A DNA stretch of 64,000 nucleotides, from positions 5,704,001 through 5,768,000 of the forward strand of contig OZ244139.1 in the NCBI GenBank assembly GCA_965216205.1, given 5' to 3'. The position numbers and the translations under genes were made by a program. Every line of letters starts with the position of its first letter. Within the stretch, counting starts at the first letter, position 1. Source of the stretch: CADEDH01 sp965216205 (lineage in GTDB: Bacteria; Actinomycetota; Acidimicrobiia; Acidimicrobiales; SZUA-35). Below are positions 1 through 8,436 of this stretch, piece by piece. The notes under the pieces were generated by a model. That model was not told the DNA's origin. It searched no databases and worked only from the letters and a program-made list of their open reading frames with translations.

Positions 1-1097
1 GACGGCTCTTGGCCCTCATCGCCGCGTTTGCGCTGCTGGCTGCAGCGTGCGGCGACGACGGCTCCGACGACGCAGCCGGAGGTGAAGGCGCTGGCGACGA
101 CTCCTCGGAGGGTGGATCCGACGGTGCCGCCGACTGCGGGACGATCGACTTCCTCCAGCCGATCCCGGAGTCGATCATCTTCTGGCCGCTGTTGGTGAGC
201 AACGAGCTCGGTTACTTCGCCGAGGAGGGGATCGAGGTCAACCTCCTGCCCGGCGGTGAGCTGCCCGAGACGGCGTTCGTGGAGAACGGCGAGGCCGACA
301 TCGCCTCGGCTGGCGGGCCCGAGGTCATGCAGGCGATCGACGCCGGCTCCGATCTCGTCGTGGTCTACGACTACTGGAACGTGGCGGCTGAGGGCATCGT
401 GACCCTCGCCGACGGTCCGTCGTCGCTGGAGGAGATCGCCGAGGGAACCTTCGGCCTGGTGACCGACAGCGACCTGGCCACGATCTCGGTCGCCTTCGAA
501 GAGCTCGGCCTCGACCCGGCCACCGCCAACACGGTGATTCTGGGCGAGAGCCCTGCGATCCTCGCGGAGGCGCTGGAGAACGGCGACGTCGACGCCATCG
601 CCGGGGCGATCATCGATTTCATCGGGATGCAGGCCTCGGGGGTCGACATCGTCGACATCTCCCCACCGGGCTTCAAGGCGTCGCCGTCGGCATCGTTCAT
701 CGTCACCCCGGACACCATGGAGAACAACAGCGCCTGCATCGAGGGCTTCCTCCGGGCCTGGGCGAAAGGCACCTACGCCGGGTTGTACAACGCCGAGAAC
801 ACCCAGGCGATCGGTAGGGCCGCGGTGCCCGAGGAGTGGGAGGACGAGGCCGCGGGCGTCGCATCGTACGAGCAGTCGGTGGCCGCCCACGAGGCGGCCG
901 ATGCCGACGGCCGGTTCGGGGTGGTCCAGACCGAGGTCTGGCAGTCGGTGGCCGAGCAGTTGATCGGCACCGGCGATCTCGACACGGCCGACCTCGACGT
1001 CAGCGGCTTCATCGACCAGTCGCTCGTCGAAGGGGCGAACGACTGGGATCGGGCCGAGGTCGAGGCCGAGATCGACGAGTGGTCGGCCGACGGCTGA
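1..1097 (+). CDS. ABC transporter solute-binding lipoprotein (NMT1/THI5-like), 5' truncated
   Basis: The frame is open at the window edge and enters inside a signal peptide: a hydrophobic stretch runs into the lipobox LLAAAC, so the mature protein should be lipid-anchored on its Cys. A Gly/Asp/Ser-rich linker follows. The mature domain reads like the NMT1/THI5/SsuA group, with SNELGYFAEEGIEV and a later GEADIASAGG segment; these proteins capture small organic ligands for ABC importers. No permease or ATPase gene is visible, so the rest of the transporter probably lies left of the window. An extradiol dioxygenase gene follows after 63 nt on the same strand, which suggests an aromatic ligand; that is inference. 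The TTG at position 9 is unlikely to be the true start. Confidence 0.85.
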   Translation, partial: RLLALIAAFALLAAACGDDGSDDAAGGEGAGDDSSEGGSDGAADCGTIDFLQPIPESIIFWPLLVSNELGYFAEEGIEVNLLPGGELPETAFVENGEADIASAGGPEVMQAIDAGSDLVVVYDYWNVAAEGIVTLADGPSSLEEIAEGTFGLVTDSDLATISVAFEELGLDPATANTVILGESPAILAEALENGDVDAIAGAIIDFIGMQASGVDIVDISPPGFKASPSASFIVTPDTMENNSACIEGFLRAWAKGTYAGLYNAENTQAIGRAAVPEEWEDEAAGVASYEQSVAAHEAADADGRFGVVQTEVWQSVAEQLIGTGDLDTADLDVSGFIDQSLVEGANDWDRAEVEAEIDEWSADG

Positions 1098-1160
1098 TTC
1101 TGATTGGCTGGTGGGGTGGCGGCTCCGGCCGTCACCCCACCCCGGACACAGGAGCACATC

Positions 1161-2234
1161 ATGGGAGAGATCCTCGGCATCGGGACCACCCACTACCCAG
1201 GACTGACGGCCACCGACGAGGGCATGTGTTCGCTGTGGCAGACGATCATCAACGCCCCGCTGGTCGACGATGCCTGGCAGGACCCGGCCAACTGGCCGGA
1301 GGGCATGGCCGAGGAGATCGGCGACGACAAGGGGGTGACGTCGGCCGCCCGCTACCGGGAGCGGATGTGGGGCAACTTCCGCCGACAGCGCGAGCTCATC
1401 GACGAGTTCGACCCCGATTTCATCGTGGTGATCGCCGACGACCAGTACGAGAACTTCAAGGAGGACATCATCCCGCCGTTCTGCGTGCTCGGGCTCGACG
1501 ACGAGTTCGAGCAGCAGGTGTGGAGCGAAGGACCGCTCGCCGAGATCGGGAACTACTGGGGCGAACCGGCCGACCACACGGTCACCCTGCGGGGCCACCG
1601 GGAAGGCGCCAAGTATCTCGCGACCGGCCTCCTCGAGCGGGGGATCGCCATGCCCTACGCCTACAAGACGCTGCACTCGCCGACGCTGGCCCACGGGTTC
1701 AACTACACGGCGCTGTTCCTCGACGTGGACCGGCGAGGCTTCGACCACCCGATCGTTCCGCTTCACGTCAACTGCTACGGCAGCATGGTGATCAAGGCCC
1801 AGGGAGCCTTCTCCCACCTCTTCGCAGAGCCCGCCGACGATGGTCTGCTGCCCGATCCGCCAGGGCCGACCCCGGCGTTGTGCCACGAGGTCGGGGCGAA
1901 GGTGGCCGAGACGCTGATCGACAGCCCGTACCGGTCGGTGATCATGGCCTCGTCGAGCTGGTCGCACTGCTTCCTGTCGCCCAACTCGGGTTGGGTCGTT
2001 CCCGACTTTGAGGCCGACAGCGGGATGCTGGCCGCCCTGACCGAGGGCCGGTACGACCATTGGCGCAATCGCACCACGGCCGAGGTCGAGGCGTCCGGTC
2101 ACCACGAGATGCTCAACTGGCACGTGCTCATCGGGGCGATGGACGCGCTCGACCGTCGAGTCGAGATCCTCGACTACGTGGAGTCGTTCATCTTCCAGTC
2201 GAACAAGTGCTTCGCCGTGTTCCCCTCGAGCTGA
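1161..2234 (+). CDS. Class III extradiol ring-cleavage dioxygenase (LigB family)
   Basis: A 357-residue protein that begins at an ATG nine bases after GGAG. The N-terminal GIGTTHYPGL carries the His expected to be an Fe(II) ligand in LigB-type enzymes, and FIVVIADDQYENF is the conserved strand following the first helical region. Members open catecholic rings by meta cleavage using Fe(II) and O2. The length fits single-chain fused members of the family better than the small LigA/LigB pairs. It lies 63 nt downstream of the solute-binding lipoprotein gene, so uptake and cleavage of an aromatic compound may be linked. The substrate cannot be read from sequence; gallate-, protocatechuate- or 2-aminophenol-like compounds are all possible. 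Confidence 0.8.
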   Translation: MGEILGIGTTHYPGLTATDEGMCSLWQTIINAPLVDDAWQDPANWPEGMAEEIGDDKGVTSAARYRERMWGNFRRQRELIDEFDPDFIVVIADDQYENFKEDIIPPFCVLGLDDEFEQQVWSEGPLAEIGNYWGEPADHTVTLRGHREGAKYLATGLLERGIAMPYAYKTLHSPTLAHGFNYTALFLDVDRRGFDHPIVPLHVNCYGSMVIKAQGAFSHLFAEPADDGLLPDPPGPTPALCHEVGAKVAETLIDSPYRSVIMASSSWSHCFLSPNSGWVVPDFEADSGMLAALTEGRYDHWRNRTTAEVEASGHHEMLNWHVLIGAMDALDRRVEILDYVESFIFQSNKCFAVFPSS

Positions 2235-2265
2235 GGGATCGACCCGGGCCTGGCTCGCTGACCGC

Positions 2266-2703
2266 TCAGCTCGGGCCGATCACGGCCTGGGTCTGGGTGG
2301 TCCGAGTCACGAGCTTGCCGTCGGTCGCACGGGTGATGTCGGTCTGCACTACGATCGTGGTCCGGCCGACGTGCACCGGGGTGGCGACGACGTCGAGATC
2401 GCCCTCGGTCACGCCCCGCAGGAAGTTCGTCTTCGACTCGATCGTGGCGGTCCCCGCGCCCTCGGGGAGGTTGAACACCGCCACCATCGCCCCGACCGAG
2501 TCGGCGATGGCCATCAGGTAGCCGCCGTGGAGCACCCCGCCGGTGGTGCAGCGCTCGGGGGTCCACGAGCACCGGGCCCGGATCTCATCGGGTCCGCCGC
2601 CGACGATGCCGAGCCCCAACAGCCCGGTCAACGGCATCTGGTCGTGGGCGAGCGCCGTCAGCGCTTCGTCGACCGGATCGACCGCATCGCCGCTCGGCGC
2701 CAT
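2266..2703 (-). CDS. PaaI-type hotdog-fold acyl-CoA thioesterase
   Basis: A 145-residue single hotdog domain. The segment TTGGVLHGGYLMAIADSVG is the hallmark helix of PaaI/DUF4442-like thioesterases, with HGG followed by the helix that binds the CoA ester. The end, TRTTQTQAVIG, is the last beta strand of the fold. Members hydrolyse acyl- or aryl-CoA thioesters in the cytoplasm. The start codon shares one base with the stop codon of the upstream YegP-like gene (TGATG), so the two are co-transcribed and probably translationally coupled. The exact substrate is unknown. Confidence 0.85.
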   Translation of the reverse strand: MAPSGDAVDPVDEALTALAHDQMPLTGLLGLGIVGGGPDEIRARCSWTPERCTTGGVLHGGYLMAIADSVGAMVAVFNLPEGAGTATIESKTNFLRGVTEGDLDVVATPVHVGRTTIVVQTDITRATDGKLVTRTTQTQAVIGPS

Positions 2704-2885
2704 CAGCCCGTCTGATCCACGATCTGGGCGTCGGCGGCGTTGCGCATGACCGACTCGATGCCCTTCTTCGCGCTGGCTTTCGACTCGTAGGCCTCGCCCA
2801 CGGCGATGATCTCGCCGTTGCCCGCCTTCAACCGGAACCGGTACTTGCCTGCCTTGTCCTCGTACAACTCGAACTTGCCTGCCAT
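2703..2885 (-). CDS. YegP-like DUF1508 small protein
   Basis: A 60-residue protein starting at an ATG preceded by GAGGAG. KFELYEDKAGKYRFRLKAGN followed by a SKASAKKGIESV segment is the signature of the YegP/DUF1508 domain, which folds as a small beta-beta-alpha unit and usually occurs in tandem; here there is one copy. The function is not established. It is the first gene of a two-gene unit with the thioesterase. Confidence 0.85.
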   Translation of the reverse strand: MAGKFELYEDKAGKYRFRLKAGNGEIIAVGEAYESKASAKKGIESVMRNAADAQIVDQTG

Positions 2886-2909
2886 GGGTCGCTCCTCGGG
2901 GCGGTTGGT

Positions 2910-2932
2910 TTCGTGGTCGCCTGCGCCACGAA
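2910..2932 (-). terminator. Possible terminator hairpin after the disulfide oxidoreductase gene
   Basis: A perfect 7-bp stem (TTCGTGG / CCACGAA) with a 9-nt loop lies about 90 nt beyond the stop codon of the 3025-4482 gene and upstream of the YegP-like gene. There is no T-run, so it could instead belong to the yegP 5' region. Confidence 0.25.
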
Positions 2933-3024
2933 GAACGTAGCCGCTCCGCCCGTCGCTGGGGAGGGCGGTGTGGGGGGTGGCGGAGGTGGGGCCTCGGTCA
3001 CCCTGGGGTCGACGCCCCGAGCGA

Positions 3025-4482
3025 TCAGGCGGGGAGCTCGTTCAGTGCGTCTTCGATGCCCTTGTGGAACGTCGGGTACGCGTAGATCATCGACCGGAGG
3101 GTGGCGACGGGGATCTCGGCGTGGACGGCGAGCGCCAGCAGGCCGAGCACCTCACCTCCGGCGGGACCCATGGAGGTGGCTCCCACCACCCGGTCGGTGT
3201 CGGCGTCGATGACGATCTTGACCAGGCCCTCGTTGCCGGTGGCGTGGAGCCAACCCCTGGCCGTGTGGCCAACCTGCTTGGTCACCACCGTCACGTCGAG
3301 TCCCGCCCCGCGGGCTTCGGACTCGGTCAGGCCGACCGAGCCGACCTCGGGGTCGGTGAAGGTGACCGCCGGCAGCGCAGCGAGGTTGAGCGGCTCGACG
3401 TTCCTCCCGAGGATGTCGTCGGCCGCGATCGCCCCCTGCCGGGTAGCGAGGTGGGTGAACAGTCCTTCGCCGGCGATGTCACCGACTGCCCAGAGGCCAC
3501 CCATCTCCGGAGCGACGTCGACCCGTTGCCGACCGTCGACCGTCAGGTACGGCGTCGTGTCGTCGACACCGAGGTTGGCGACACCCAGTTCGGGGAGGAA
3601 GGTCCGCCGACCCGTTGCCACCAGGAGCCGTTCGGCCGTGAGCTCGGTGCCGTCGGCCAGCTCGACGGCGAACGTTCCGTGCTCGGCCCCGCCGTCGGCT
3701 CCGTCATAGCGCACTGCGCTCGCGAACTGTCCGGTGTGGACGGCGATGCCTTCGGCCACGAACACCTCGGCGAGGGCCTGTCCCGCCTCGGGCTCGTTGC
3801 GGGGGAGGAGTTGCTCGAGACCCTCCACGATCGTCACGTCCACCCCGAACCGGGCCATGACCTGTGCCAGCTCGGCGCCGATCGGTCCGCCCCCGAGCAC
3901 GATCAGCGATTCGGGGAGCTCCTTGGCCTCGATGATGTCGTGGTTGGTCCAGTAGGGCGTGTCGGCCAGGCCGGGGATCGGGGGCACGGCGGCGAGCGTG
4001 CCGGTCGCGATCACGATCCCCCTGGAGGCGATGTAGCGGTCGCCGTCGACGTCGACCTGTCCGGGCCCGGTGATCGTGCCGTAGCCCCGAACGAAGATGC
4101 CGCCCTTGCCCACGAACCGCTCGACGGCGACGGTGTCGTCCCAGCCATCGGTCGCCTGATCACGGATCCGCTGGGCCACCGGCGCCCAGTCGGGTTTGGT
4201 GGTGGCCGAGCCGGCCAGGTCGTTCACCCGGTTCGCCTCCGCGAGGAGGTCGGCCGCCCGGATCATCATCTTCGACGGCACGCAGCCCCAGTACGGGCAC
4301 TCGCCGCCCACGAGGTTGCCCTCGATGCCGACCACCCGTAGCCCGGCCTCCGCCAGGTTGCCGCCGACGGTCTCGCCGGCCGGCCCCATGCCGATCACGA
4401 TCACATCGACCTCGGCGGCTGGGCCGCCGGCGGTGGTGGGGGCGGTGCTGCTGCTGGCGGCTGCGTTCGATTCGCTGCTCAT
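3025..4482 (-). CDS. FAD-dependent pyridine nucleotide-disulfide oxidoreductase (dihydrolipoamide dehydrogenase/mercuric reductase-like)
   Basis: A 485-residue protein. It has an N-terminal FAD-binding GMGPAGETVGG, the redox-active disulfide GGECPYWGCVPSK, a central NAD(P) motif GGGPIGAELA and the C-terminal dimerisation domain. The C-terminal catalytic segment reads YAYPTFHKGIEDAL, where lipoamide dehydrogenases normally have HPTLSE; the base His of the canonical His-Glu pair therefore seems replaced. This places it among the uncharacterised actinobacterial branch of the family and not among true Lpd enzymes. No metal-binding N-terminal domain like that of MerA is present. It stands alone, with Eis and YegP genes as neighbours. 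Confidence 0.85.
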   Translation of the reverse strand: MSSESNAAASSSTAPTTAGGPAAEVDVIVIGMGPAGETVGGNLAEAGLRVVGIEGNLVGGECPYWGCVPSKMMIRAADLLAEANRVNDLAGSATTKPDWAPVAQRIRDQATDGWDDTVAVERFVGKGGIFVRGYGTITGPGQVDVDGDRYIASRGIVIATGTLAAVPPIPGLADTPYWTNHDIIEAKELPESLIVLGGGPIGAELAQVMARFGVDVTIVEGLEQLLPRNEPEAGQALAEVFVAEGIAVHTGQFASAVRYDGADGGAEHGTFAVELADGTELTAERLLVATGRRTFLPELGVANLGVDDTTPYLTVDGRQRVDVAPEMGGLWAVGDIAGEGLFTHLATRQGAIAADDILGRNVEPLNLAALPAVTFTDPEVGSVGLTESEARGAGLDVTVVTKQVGHTARGWLHATGNEGLVKIVIDADTDRVVGATSMGPAGGEVLGLLALAVHAEIPVATLRSMIYAYPTFHKGIEDALNELPA

Positions 4483-4535
4483 GCTGTGACCAACCGGCAG
4501 TGGTCGACGCGGCTTCCCCGCCGCTGGTCATCCGG

Positions 4536-5798
4536 TCAGTGGTCCCAGCCGGGCATGGGTGTGGGTTGGGCGAGGGCCACGTCGAGCTGGGCCAGGAGAT
4601 CGGCCGGGCCGGCGAGGTCTGCGGTGAGGGCGAGGCTGGAGGCTGGCCGGACCGAGAACCAGCACCGGGTGAACGCGCCCACCGAGGCTTGCAGGGTGGG
4701 TAGTGACGGATCGTGGCCATCGGCGATCGTGGAGGGGGAGCCGATGCGGAGCACGTGGTCGCCGGCGAGTCCCGCCCAGTCGGCCCCCGGCGGATCGCGG
4801 TCGAGTCCGTCACCGCTCAACGGGTCGGTGAGCTGGAGGTTGCACGCAACCGGTGGTCCCGGCCACCGACGGGCGGCGACGCACGCGCCGAGATCGAGGA
4901 TGCGGAGCTGGAAGATCGCCAGCGATCGGATGCCGGTGGCATGGGGTGACGACGCGGTCTTCCGGTTGTGGCTCAGCGGCTCGTCGAGGAGGTCCTGGAG
5001 CTGGACGTCGGCCGGTTCGATCATCCTGACCGAGTAGACCTGGTCGGCCAACTCCCGCAGGAGGCGGAGCAGTTCGAGCAGTTGGGCCGGCTCCTCATAC
5101 GCGATGTAGCGGACGTGGTAGGGCCCGTGCTCCCCGGTGGTCGTGCCGAAGATCGCGTGGGTGAGCCGACCGTCGTCGTTGCGATAACCGAACCCGAAGG
5201 GTTGCTTCTCGAGCCAGCGGAGCTCGGCCTGCATCGCCTCGGCCCGTTCGATGGTCACGCCGCCATGGCCCCGGTGGCGCCGCTCGTGGAGCTGGTGGAA
5301 TTCGGCGTGGTCGCCGTGGTCGAGCCGGACCGGCTGCCGGTACGGCACATGACCCAGCGCCAGGGAGCCCGGGTCGAAGACGACATCGTGCAGGTAGGCC
5401 CCGCTCCCGAATCCCAGCCGGTCATAGAAGCCCTGCTCGAACATGCCGAGGCTCGCCACGGCAGCGCCGGCGGCAGCGGCCGACCGGAGCGCCCTGGCCG
5501 TCATCGAGGTGGCGAAACCGTGCTTGCGCCCGACGTGGCTGGTCGTCACCGCCATCACGAGCGAGAGCGGCAGGTCGGTGTCCTGATAGCGGATGGCCCC
5601 GGGGAGGGTGGCGACGGCGCACTCGGCCTCGTCGTCGATCGTGCCCACCTCCACGTCGGTGGCGTCGAGGAAGATGGCGAGCGGTTCCTCCTCGTTCTCG
5701 TCGCCGATCCAGCCGACCTCGCGCCAGATGCGGGTGACGGCCTGAAGGTCGCGCTGGCGGTCGTACGGTCGGATGTCGCGTCGAACGTCCCGGCTCAC
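4536..5798 (-). CDS. Eis-type GNAT N-acetyltransferase with SCP2-like C-terminal domain
   Basis: A 420-residue protein with a GTG start. An N-terminal GNAT domain (roughly residues 1-150) carries TSHVGRKHGFATSM, the acetyl-CoA pyrophosphate loop, and FYDRLGFG at its end. A second, degenerate GNAT half and a C-terminal sterol-carrier-like domain follow, ending in PTPMPGWDH; the free C-terminus is characteristic of the Eis family. Mycobacterial Eis acetylates aminoglycosides and protein lysines, but environmental homologues are uncharacterised, so resistance should not be inferred. It is divergently arranged with the methyltransferase gene beginning at 5876. Confidence 0.85.
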   Translation of the reverse strand: MSRDVRRDIRPYDRQRDLQAVTRIWREVGWIGDENEEEPLAIFLDATDVEVGTIDDEAECAVATLPGAIRYQDTDLPLSLVMAVTTSHVGRKHGFATSMTARALRSAAAAGAAVASLGMFEQGFYDRLGFGSGAYLHDVVFDPGSLALGHVPYRQPVRLDHGDHAEFHQLHERRHRGHGGVTIERAEAMQAELRWLEKQPFGFGYRNDDGRLTHAIFGTTTGEHGPYHVRYIAYEEPAQLLELLRLLRELADQVYSVRMIEPADVQLQDLLDEPLSHNRKTASSPHATGIRSLAIFQLRILDLGACVAARRWPGPPVACNLQLTDPLSGDGLDRDPPGADWAGLAGDHVLRIGSPSTIADGHDPSLPTLQASVGAFTRCWFSVRPASSLALTADLAGPADLLAQLDVALAQPTPMPGWDH

Positions 5799-5875
5799 CC
5801 CGCCATGTTCGCATGCCGCCCGCCGGGACGAGGGGGGATTTGTTGATCCCGAGCCGTCGCGACCGATGGGGAGCG

Positions 5876-6586
5876 ATGGCGTCCCCCATCGACCTCCTGA
5901 GGCACAACTCGTCTCGAACCCGGCTCCGGGAGGAGGTTGCCGCCTTCGCCACCGGGATTCCGGCCGGCGCGAGGGTTCTCGACGCCGGCGCCGGCGATGC
6001 CCCGTACCGGTCGTTGCTCGACCACGTCAGCTACGAGTCGGCCGACTTCGAGCAGGTCGACAAGGCCTACGGCGACACGACCCATGTGTGTGACCTCCGA
6101 TCGATCCCGGTGGAGGACGATCGCTTCGACGCGGTCCTGTTCAGCCAGGTCATGGAGCACGTACCCGACCCCGACGCGGTGGTGACGGAGCTCCGCCGGG
6201 TGCTTCGTCCCGGCGGTCGCCTCTTCTACAGCGGCCCGCTGTTCTTCGAGGAGCACGAGCAGCCCTACGACTTCTACCGCTTCACGTCGTTCGGAGTCCG
6301 GTTGATCTTCGAGCGAGCCGGGTTCGAGATCGAACGCCTCGATTGGCTCGAGGGCTACCTGGGCACGGTCGGGCACCAGCTCAACCGGATGGCCCGCCAC
6401 CTCCCGGTCCGGCCGAAGGCACTCGGTGGGGGCGTCCGCGGTGTCGCGGCGGCCGCCGCGCTGGTGCCGCTGCGGGCCGGTTTCGGGGCGCTGTCGGTGG
6501 GCTTCCAGCACCTGGAGCTGCACGCCAAGGTCACCGACCGGGGCCACCCGAAGAACTACGTGGCCATCGCCGTCAATCCGGCCTGA
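5876..6586 (+). CDS. Class I SAM-dependent methyltransferase
   Basis: A 236-residue protein. I chose the ATG at 5876 because GGGGAG precedes it; an upstream in-frame start adds only a low-complexity leader. Motif I is VLDAGAGDAPY, motif II/III lies around VCDLRSIPVEDDRFDAVLFS, and VLRPGGRLFYSGP is motif IV. The fold is Methyltransf_11/25. DFYRFTSFGVRLIFERAGFE is typical of methyltransferases found in surface-polysaccharide or lipid contexts, but there is no such cluster here. The substrate is unknown. Confidence 0.85.
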   Translation: MASPIDLLRHNSSRTRLREEVAAFATGIPAGARVLDAGAGDAPYRSLLDHVSYESADFEQVDKAYGDTTHVCDLRSIPVEDDRFDAVLFSQVMEHVPDPDAVVTELRRVLRPGGRLFYSGPLFFEEHEQPYDFYRFTSFGVRLIFERAGFEIERLDWLEGYLGTVGHQLNRMARHLPVRPKALGGGVRGVAAAAALVPLRAGFGALSVGFQHLELHAKVTDRGHPKNYVAIAVNPA

Positions 6587-6725
6587 CCTCGGCGACGGAA
6601 TCACCGGGGGGAACCACAGGAGCCCTTCCGCTCGGAAGCGGAGCACCCCAACCGCATCCGGGGGGTAATCCGAACGAGGCGCCGCCGACTTCGAGCGAAA
6701 GGGCTCGATGGAGAGGAGAAAAGAG

Positions 6726-6780
6726 GAGACGCCCTCCCGGTCCGAATCGCTGTTGCGATCCGACGACGGGAGGACGTCTC
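6726..6780 (-). terminator. Long stem-loop, best formed by the minus-strand transcript
   Basis: The arms GAGACGCCCTCCCG (6726-6739) and CGGGAGGACGTCTC (6767-6780) enclose a second stem of 8 bp around a TGTT loop. Both imperfect positions are C/A-type mismatches in plus-strand RNA but become G-U pairs in minus-strand RNA, so the structure favours a minus-strand transcript. Minus-strand sequence after it is pyrimidine-rich (CTCTTTTCTCC), as in an intrinsic terminator. Confidence 0.5.
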
Positions 6781-7266
6781 AGTCAAGGTTTCCGAAATCC
6801 ACCAGCATCGATCTCGATAGCGCTATCATCTTGCTCGATACCTGTTGGCTGTCCGTCGGTTCTCGTTCGGGAAGCGAACTTCTCTCCGAAGTCGAAACGT
6901 CTGAGAGAAGTGAACTTCATCGTCGAAGCATCGACGGGCAGTTTCGGTTTTCGCCACGGTGGGTTGCATGCGTCCCAGCCGTGGTGAGGGTCGGTCCTGA
7001 CTCGTTGCCGGTCAGCGTGCTCCAGCTTGCGGTGTGCACAACCCGCTGTAGCTTTCGCACGAGCCCGAAGCGACCCGCAGATTTCGTTCACCCAGCCCCA
7101 ACCTTCGATCGGTGCCTCTCACCTCCTCGAAACGTCGGCTCCCATCTCGATCGCTCGGGATGTTCGCTTCGATCTCTCGGGGGGTTCGGCTGCCGTTTCC
7201 GGCTGAGTGACAGCATCGTGCTCCCCCGCAACGAGCGGGTCAAGACCTTTTTCGCAATCCCCAAGG

Positions 7267-7339
7267 TTGTCCGCAGGATTTCTTTTCGGTCCCCAGAAAT
7301 CGGTCGTTCATCCACCCCTTGTCCACCGGTTTGTCCACC
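7267..7339 (+). promoter_or_regulatory. Cluster of DnaA-box-like 9-mers
   Basis: TTGTCCGCA (7267-7275), TTGTCCACC (7319-7327) and TTGTCCACC (7331-7339) each differ by one base from TTGTCCACA, the known actinobacterial DnaA box. TCATCCACC (7308-7316) is a weaker match, and the last three are spaced 11-12 bp apart, about one helical turn. A further box, TTGTGCACA on the minus strand, lies at 7033-7041. dnaA and dnaN are not nearby, so an origin is only one possibility; DnaA titration or a regulatory site are others. Confidence 0.35.
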
Positions 7340-7391
7340 CTTCACCCACAGGGCACCACGAGCCGTTCACGGCCGAGCAGCACGATGGTGG

Positions 7392-8354
7392 TCAGCTCGA
7401 TGGCCCGTCGGTGATGGTGTCGGCGAGCTCCCCTTCGGCCTCGGCGAGTGCCGCCGATGCCGCCTCGGCGGCACGTTCGGTGGCGGAGAGGTTGGCCCGG
7501 GCGTCGTCCAGGCGGCGTTCGAGCTCGGCGATCCGCTCGATCGCCCTGGTCCGTTTGTCGGCGGCCGCGGCGGCTCGGCGTCTGGCGAGGCGCACGGCGT
7601 TCTCCGCCTGCCGGATGGCGGCCGGATCAGCCCCTGCCACCGTCGGTACGTCCTCGTCATCGGTCGGTGGCGCGTCGTCGGTCGATGAGCTCTCGACCGC
7701 GGTCGACGACGTCTGCTCGTCGGTGCCCGTGTCGTCGGTGCCCGTGTCGTCGGTGTTGCGGTCGGCCGCCCGACCGTCGGCCTTCTTCGCCGCCCGGGCC
7801 CGGCGCCGTCGGGCCCGATCGAGCGACGTGACCGTGGCCGAGACCGGCTCGACGGTGGAGCTGGCGAACAGGTCGAACCCGGAAGCCGGACTCGGCTCCA
7901 CCGCGAAGGTACCGGCCCGCAGCGTGGCGTCGTAGGCCTCGTCGAGCGATGCCGCCTCGAGGATGGCGGCGACACGGTCCCGGTCCCGACTGGCGTGGGC
8001 CGCCACCGCGGCCGCGGCGTGGCGGTGGGCGCGCTGCAGCGCGGCCAGATCCACCGGCCTGCCAGACAACACGGCCCGGTGCCCGTTGCGGAGCTCGCTG
8101 GCGGCTTCGAGGAGCAGCCGGAGCTCGTCGACGGAGGCTCGCAACGACCGGTTCAGCTCGGCGGCGATCAGCGACGGCTTCCGCAGCGACTTCACCGAGG
8201 CCGCCAGTTCCTTGTCGCCGCCCGCCCGGATGGACTTGACGAGCGCGGTCCTGGCCGCCACGAACCCGGCGGCCTCGACGCCGTACAGGTAGGCCATCGC
8301 CTCGGCTTCGGAGCCAACATCGGGCGGCGGATTGGGCGGTTCGCCGACGGTCAC
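7392..8354 (-). CDS. Conserved actinobacterial coiled-coil protein of unknown function
   Basis: A 320-residue protein with a GTG start. The N-terminal segment FVAARTALVKSIRAGGDKELAASVKSLRKPSLIAAELNR, given here only as its position at about residues 31-69, matches a family seen across Actinobacteria in which a short helical domain precedes a long Ala/Arg/Glu-rich coiled coil. A Thr/Asp/Ser-rich linker (about residues 195-240) separates it from the C-terminal coiled coil (about 245-310). There is no transmembrane segment. The function is not known. It stands upstream, in minus-strand terms, of the low-GC island, whose hairpin at 6726-6780 could end its transcript. Confidence 0.7.
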   Translation of the reverse strand: MTVGEPPNPPPDVGSEAEAMAYLYGVEAAGFVAARTALVKSIRAGGDKELAASVKSLRKPSLIAAELNRSLRASVDELRLLLEAASELRNGHRAVLSGRPVDLAALQRAHRHAAAAVAAHASRDRDRVAAILEAASLDEAYDATLRAGTFAVEPSPASGFDLFASSTVEPVSATVTSLDRARRRRARAAKKADGRAADRNTDDTGTDDTGTDEQTSSTAVESSSTDDAPPTDDEDVPTVAGADPAAIRQAENAVRLARRRAAAAADKRTRAIERIAELERRLDDARANLSATERAAEAASAALAEAEGELADTITDGPSS

Positions 8355-8436
8355 CGGTGCCCCATGACCACACCGTTCCCCACGACCGGCCTCCTCTCGT
8401 CGACGGTGCCGGCCAACCGTGTGGTGGCCTGCACCC

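Larger units (their letters stand above)
6587..7391. other. Low-GC, hairpin-rich non-coding region
   Basis: About 800 bases without a credible gene. From about 6780 to 7340 the GC content falls to roughly 50% against about 70% around it. It contains a 55-nt hairpin (6726-6780), a second hairpin (6871-6918: 4 bp plus 9 bp around a 3-nt internal loop), a perfect 12-bp palindrome GATAGCGCTATC (6816-6827) and several 9-mers one base from the actinobacterial DnaA box. A long plus-strand frame crosses it, but its codon use is unlike the neighbours. It may be a replication-related or RNA-encoding region; this is unproven. Confidence 0.6.

Noticed and set aside
3025..4482. Dihydrolipoamide dehydrogenase (lpd) or mercuric reductase (merA)
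   Set aside because: The C-terminal HPTLSE-type segment is changed to YPTFHKG, and there is no MerA metal-binding domain, vicinal Cys tail or pyruvate dehydrogenase gene nearby.
6708..7688. 326-codon open frame across the low-GC island
   Set aside because: It is unusually long for its GC content, but its third-position GC is low relative to all real genes here, it has no domain or membrane pattern, and it runs into the antisense of the 7392-8354 gene. I leave it as non-coding but worth an RNA-seq check.
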